From Haladaptatus caseinilyticus (GTDB lineage Archaea > Halobacteriota > Halobacteria > Halobacteriales > Haladaptataceae), in contig NZ_CP111041.1 in NCBI RefSeq assembly GCF_026248685.1, positions 186,001 to 250,000 of the forward strand: a stretch of DNA of 64,000 nucleotides. Direction: 5' to 3'. Under the pieces are notes generated by a model. The model was not told the origin of the DNA. It did not search any database and worked only from the letters and a program-made list of their open reading frames with translations. Position numbers and translations under genes: made by a program. Of the stretch, positions 62,874 through 64,000 are shown one piece after another; the first letter of the stretch is position 1; every line of letters starts with the position of its first letter.

Positions 62874-63347
62874 TCAAAGATAGACAACGACCATTTCGTC
62901 TTCAACGGTCACGTCATAGGTGGCGACCGGGGGTTCGTCGGCGCTCGAACCACAGTCGCATTCGTCAGGGATGGACGAACAGTCGGCTTCGCTTTCCGTG
63001 GGCTCTTCATCGGCTGGTTCGACCGTGGTCTCGAACGACCGGGCACGGACTTTGTTGGGATTGAACACGGAACGGCCGGTTTCGATATCGAACTCCCAGC
63101 CGTGCCACGGACAGCGCAGAATATGGCCGTTGTCCTCCCAGTTTATCGCGCCGGTATGCTCGACCGACGTCGTGCCGGTCACCTTCCCCATGCACAAAGG
63201 CGCTCGCTGATGTGGGCAGTCGTTTTTCAGCGCGTAGTACTCGCCATCGACGTTGAACACGCCAACTGAGATGCCGTTCAGGTCAGTTATCGTTCGCTCT
63301 CCAGGTGGAAGCTCTGCCGCCGGACAGACCTCGAATCGTTTTTTCAT
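62874..63347 (-). CDS. Rieske [2Fe-2S] protein
   Basis: 157 residues. Cluster ligands are visible: CPHQRAPL (C-x-H) and CPWHGWEFD (C-x-x-H), in the order and spacing of Rieske ferredoxins or oxygenase-linked domains. An insert rich in Glu, Ser and Cys (EADCSSIPDECDCGSSADE) lies before the last strands, unusual for a simple Rieske ferredoxin. ATG 63347 has a GGTG ribosome-binding-like sequence just upstream. It sits between the amidohydrolase and PrpD genes and may carry electrons for an oxygenase encoded outside the window. Confidence 0.9.
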   Translation of the reverse strand: MKKRFEVCPAAELPPGERTITDLNGISVGVFNVDGEYYALKNDCPHQRAPLCMGKVTGTTSVEHTGAINWEDNGHILRCPWHGWEFDIETGRSVFNPNKVRARSFETTVEPADEEPTESEADCSSIPDECDCGSSADEPPVATYDVTVEDEMVVVYL

Positions 63348-63357
63348 ACGTGACACC

Positions 63358-64000
63358 TCACTTGGCGGGGAGACTCGCCGGGTCGTCTGGGAGTCCGTAC
63401 AGTTCCTGTGCGTTTCCAGCCATTACGCCGGCTTCCATCTCCTCGGGCATCGGTGGGATCGCATAGAGCGGTGAATCCGTGTCCCAATGAGGATAATCAC
63501 TGGCAAACATAACCGTCTCTGATGCGTTCATCATCTCCAGAATTTGCAGAAGGTGCTGAGGGTCGTCCGGTTCTTCGATTGGTTGTGTGGTGAACCGAAC
63601 CTGGTCTTTGACGTATTCGCTCGGCGGCTTTTCGAGGTACGGTACCTGGGCGCGGAGCGCTTTCCAGTCCTTGTCCATCCGCCAAAGGAAGTGGGGCACC
63701 CAACTGAGGCCGCCCTCGACGACGACGAAGTCGAGGTCCGGAAACGACGGGAGAACGCCTTCGGCGACGAGGCTCACGAGTTGGCCCATTGCGTAGGTAC
63801 CCAAGAGCGTATGCCACTCGAAGTATGTCCGTGGATATCCGGCACCGGTCGGTGGTCGGGTGACACCGTGGCCCTCAGTGTACGGGTGAAGCGCGATCGG
63901 AAGCCCCATCTCTTCGGCCGCCTCGTACATCGGCCAATAGTACTCGTGACCGTAGGGGAGCTGTGCGGCCATCGGCATCACGACCTGAACGACGCGTGGA
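63358..64000 (-). CDS. amidohydrolase-2 family protein (5' part outside window)
   Basis: The C-terminal ~210 residues of an amidohydrolase_2 (ACMSD/decarboxylase-type) TIM-barrel enzyme: VVMPMAAQLPYGHEYYWPMY, MGLPIALHPY (metal His), VVVEGGLSWVPHFLWRMDKD, and METVMFASDYPHWD-type block ASDYPHWDTDSP with the catalytic Asp. The frame stays open to the window edge, so the N-terminus is missing. It is probably the first seen gene of an operon with the Rieske and PrpD genes, suggesting breakdown of a carboxylated or aromatic compound. Confidence 0.88.
   Translation of the reverse strand, partial: PRVVQVVMPMAAQLPYGHEYYWPMYEAAEEMGLPIALHPYTEGHGVTRPPTGAGYPRTYFEWHTLLGTYAMGQLVSLVAEGVLPSFPDLDFVVVEGGLSWVPHFLWRMDKDWKALRAQVPYLEKPPSEYVKDQVRFTTQPIEEPDDPQHLLQILEMMNASETVMFASDYPHWDTDSPLYAIPPMPEEMEAGVMAGNAQELYGLPDDPASLPAK

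Noticed and set aside
1-64000. tRNA, rRNA or CRISPR features
   Set aside because: No tRNA-like cloverleaf, rRNA segment or regularly spaced repeat was noticed by eye; a covariance-model scan could still reveal a small RNA.

Overview
The window is haloarchaeal DNA (class Halobacteria). The predicted proteins are acidic. Twin-arginine/lipobox signal peptides are frequent, and many genes look leaderless, with an A/T-rich TATA-like box about 25-30 bases before the start codon. Family markers are haloarchaeal or archaeal: a proteasome alpha subunit, a bacterio-opsin-activator-type HTH regulator, a DUF1931 histone-fold protein and IclR regulators. I see no rRNA, tRNA, CRISPR array or intact transposase. 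Most content is catabolic and accessory with many gene relics, so this looks like a flexible chromosomal region or a large plasmid. The genus cannot be told from the sequence.

Layout. 0.1-2.0 kb: an NRAMP-like metal transporter overlapping a small P-loop protein. 2-13 kb: scattered genes (lipoprotein, membrane protein, glycerophosphodiesterase, amidase, VOC protein, cation/proton antiporter, proteasome alpha subunit, DUF1931 protein) with several relics. 13.8-16.5 kb: a type I 3-dehydroquinate dehydratase, a collinear paralog that has lost its catalytic residues, and an ACT-domain gene followed by a broken homoserine dehydrogenase. 16.6-25.5 kb: a catabolic block with an RraA-type protein, a zinc alcohol dehydrogenase, an NAD-dependent epimerase/dehydrogenase, an IclR regulator, a metallo-hydrolase-fold protein, a universal stress protein and a complete tripartite tricarboxylate transporter. 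26.1-31.5 kb: a complete coenzyme B12-dependent diol/glycerol dehydratase operon with both reactivase subunits and a convergent GlcG/PduO-C-type gene.

31.7-48.2 kb looks like a second catabolic block. It holds a creatinase-like M24 protein beside a relic of another M24 gene, a spermidine/putrescine-type ABC transporter, an IclR regulator, a YkvI-like permease, an Asp/Glu-racemase/maleate-isomerase-type protein, and hyuA/hyuB for an ATP-dependent hydantoinase/oxoprolinase. Use of a cyclic amide, guanidino or imide compound is an inference from this gene set. 48.4-52.6 kb carries an arylsulfotransferase-like propeller protein, a 3-hydroxyisobutyrate-dehydrogenase-type enzyme and an alpha/beta hydrolase, among short repeated relics of winged-helix regulator genes.

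53.3-56.2 kb is a compact run of tightly overlapping small genes of unknown function, preceded by a strong two-part stem and a 23-codon leader frame. It is the best candidate here for an undescribed system, probably part of an integrated element. 56.5-60.6 kb has a PadR-like regulator, a cytochrome P450, a FilR1-type regulator and a decayed HTH/PIN toxin-antitoxin pair. 60.7-64 kb has an HTH-10 regulator downstream of an apparent operon for an amidohydrolase (cut by the window edge), a Rieske protein and an MmgE/PrpD protein.
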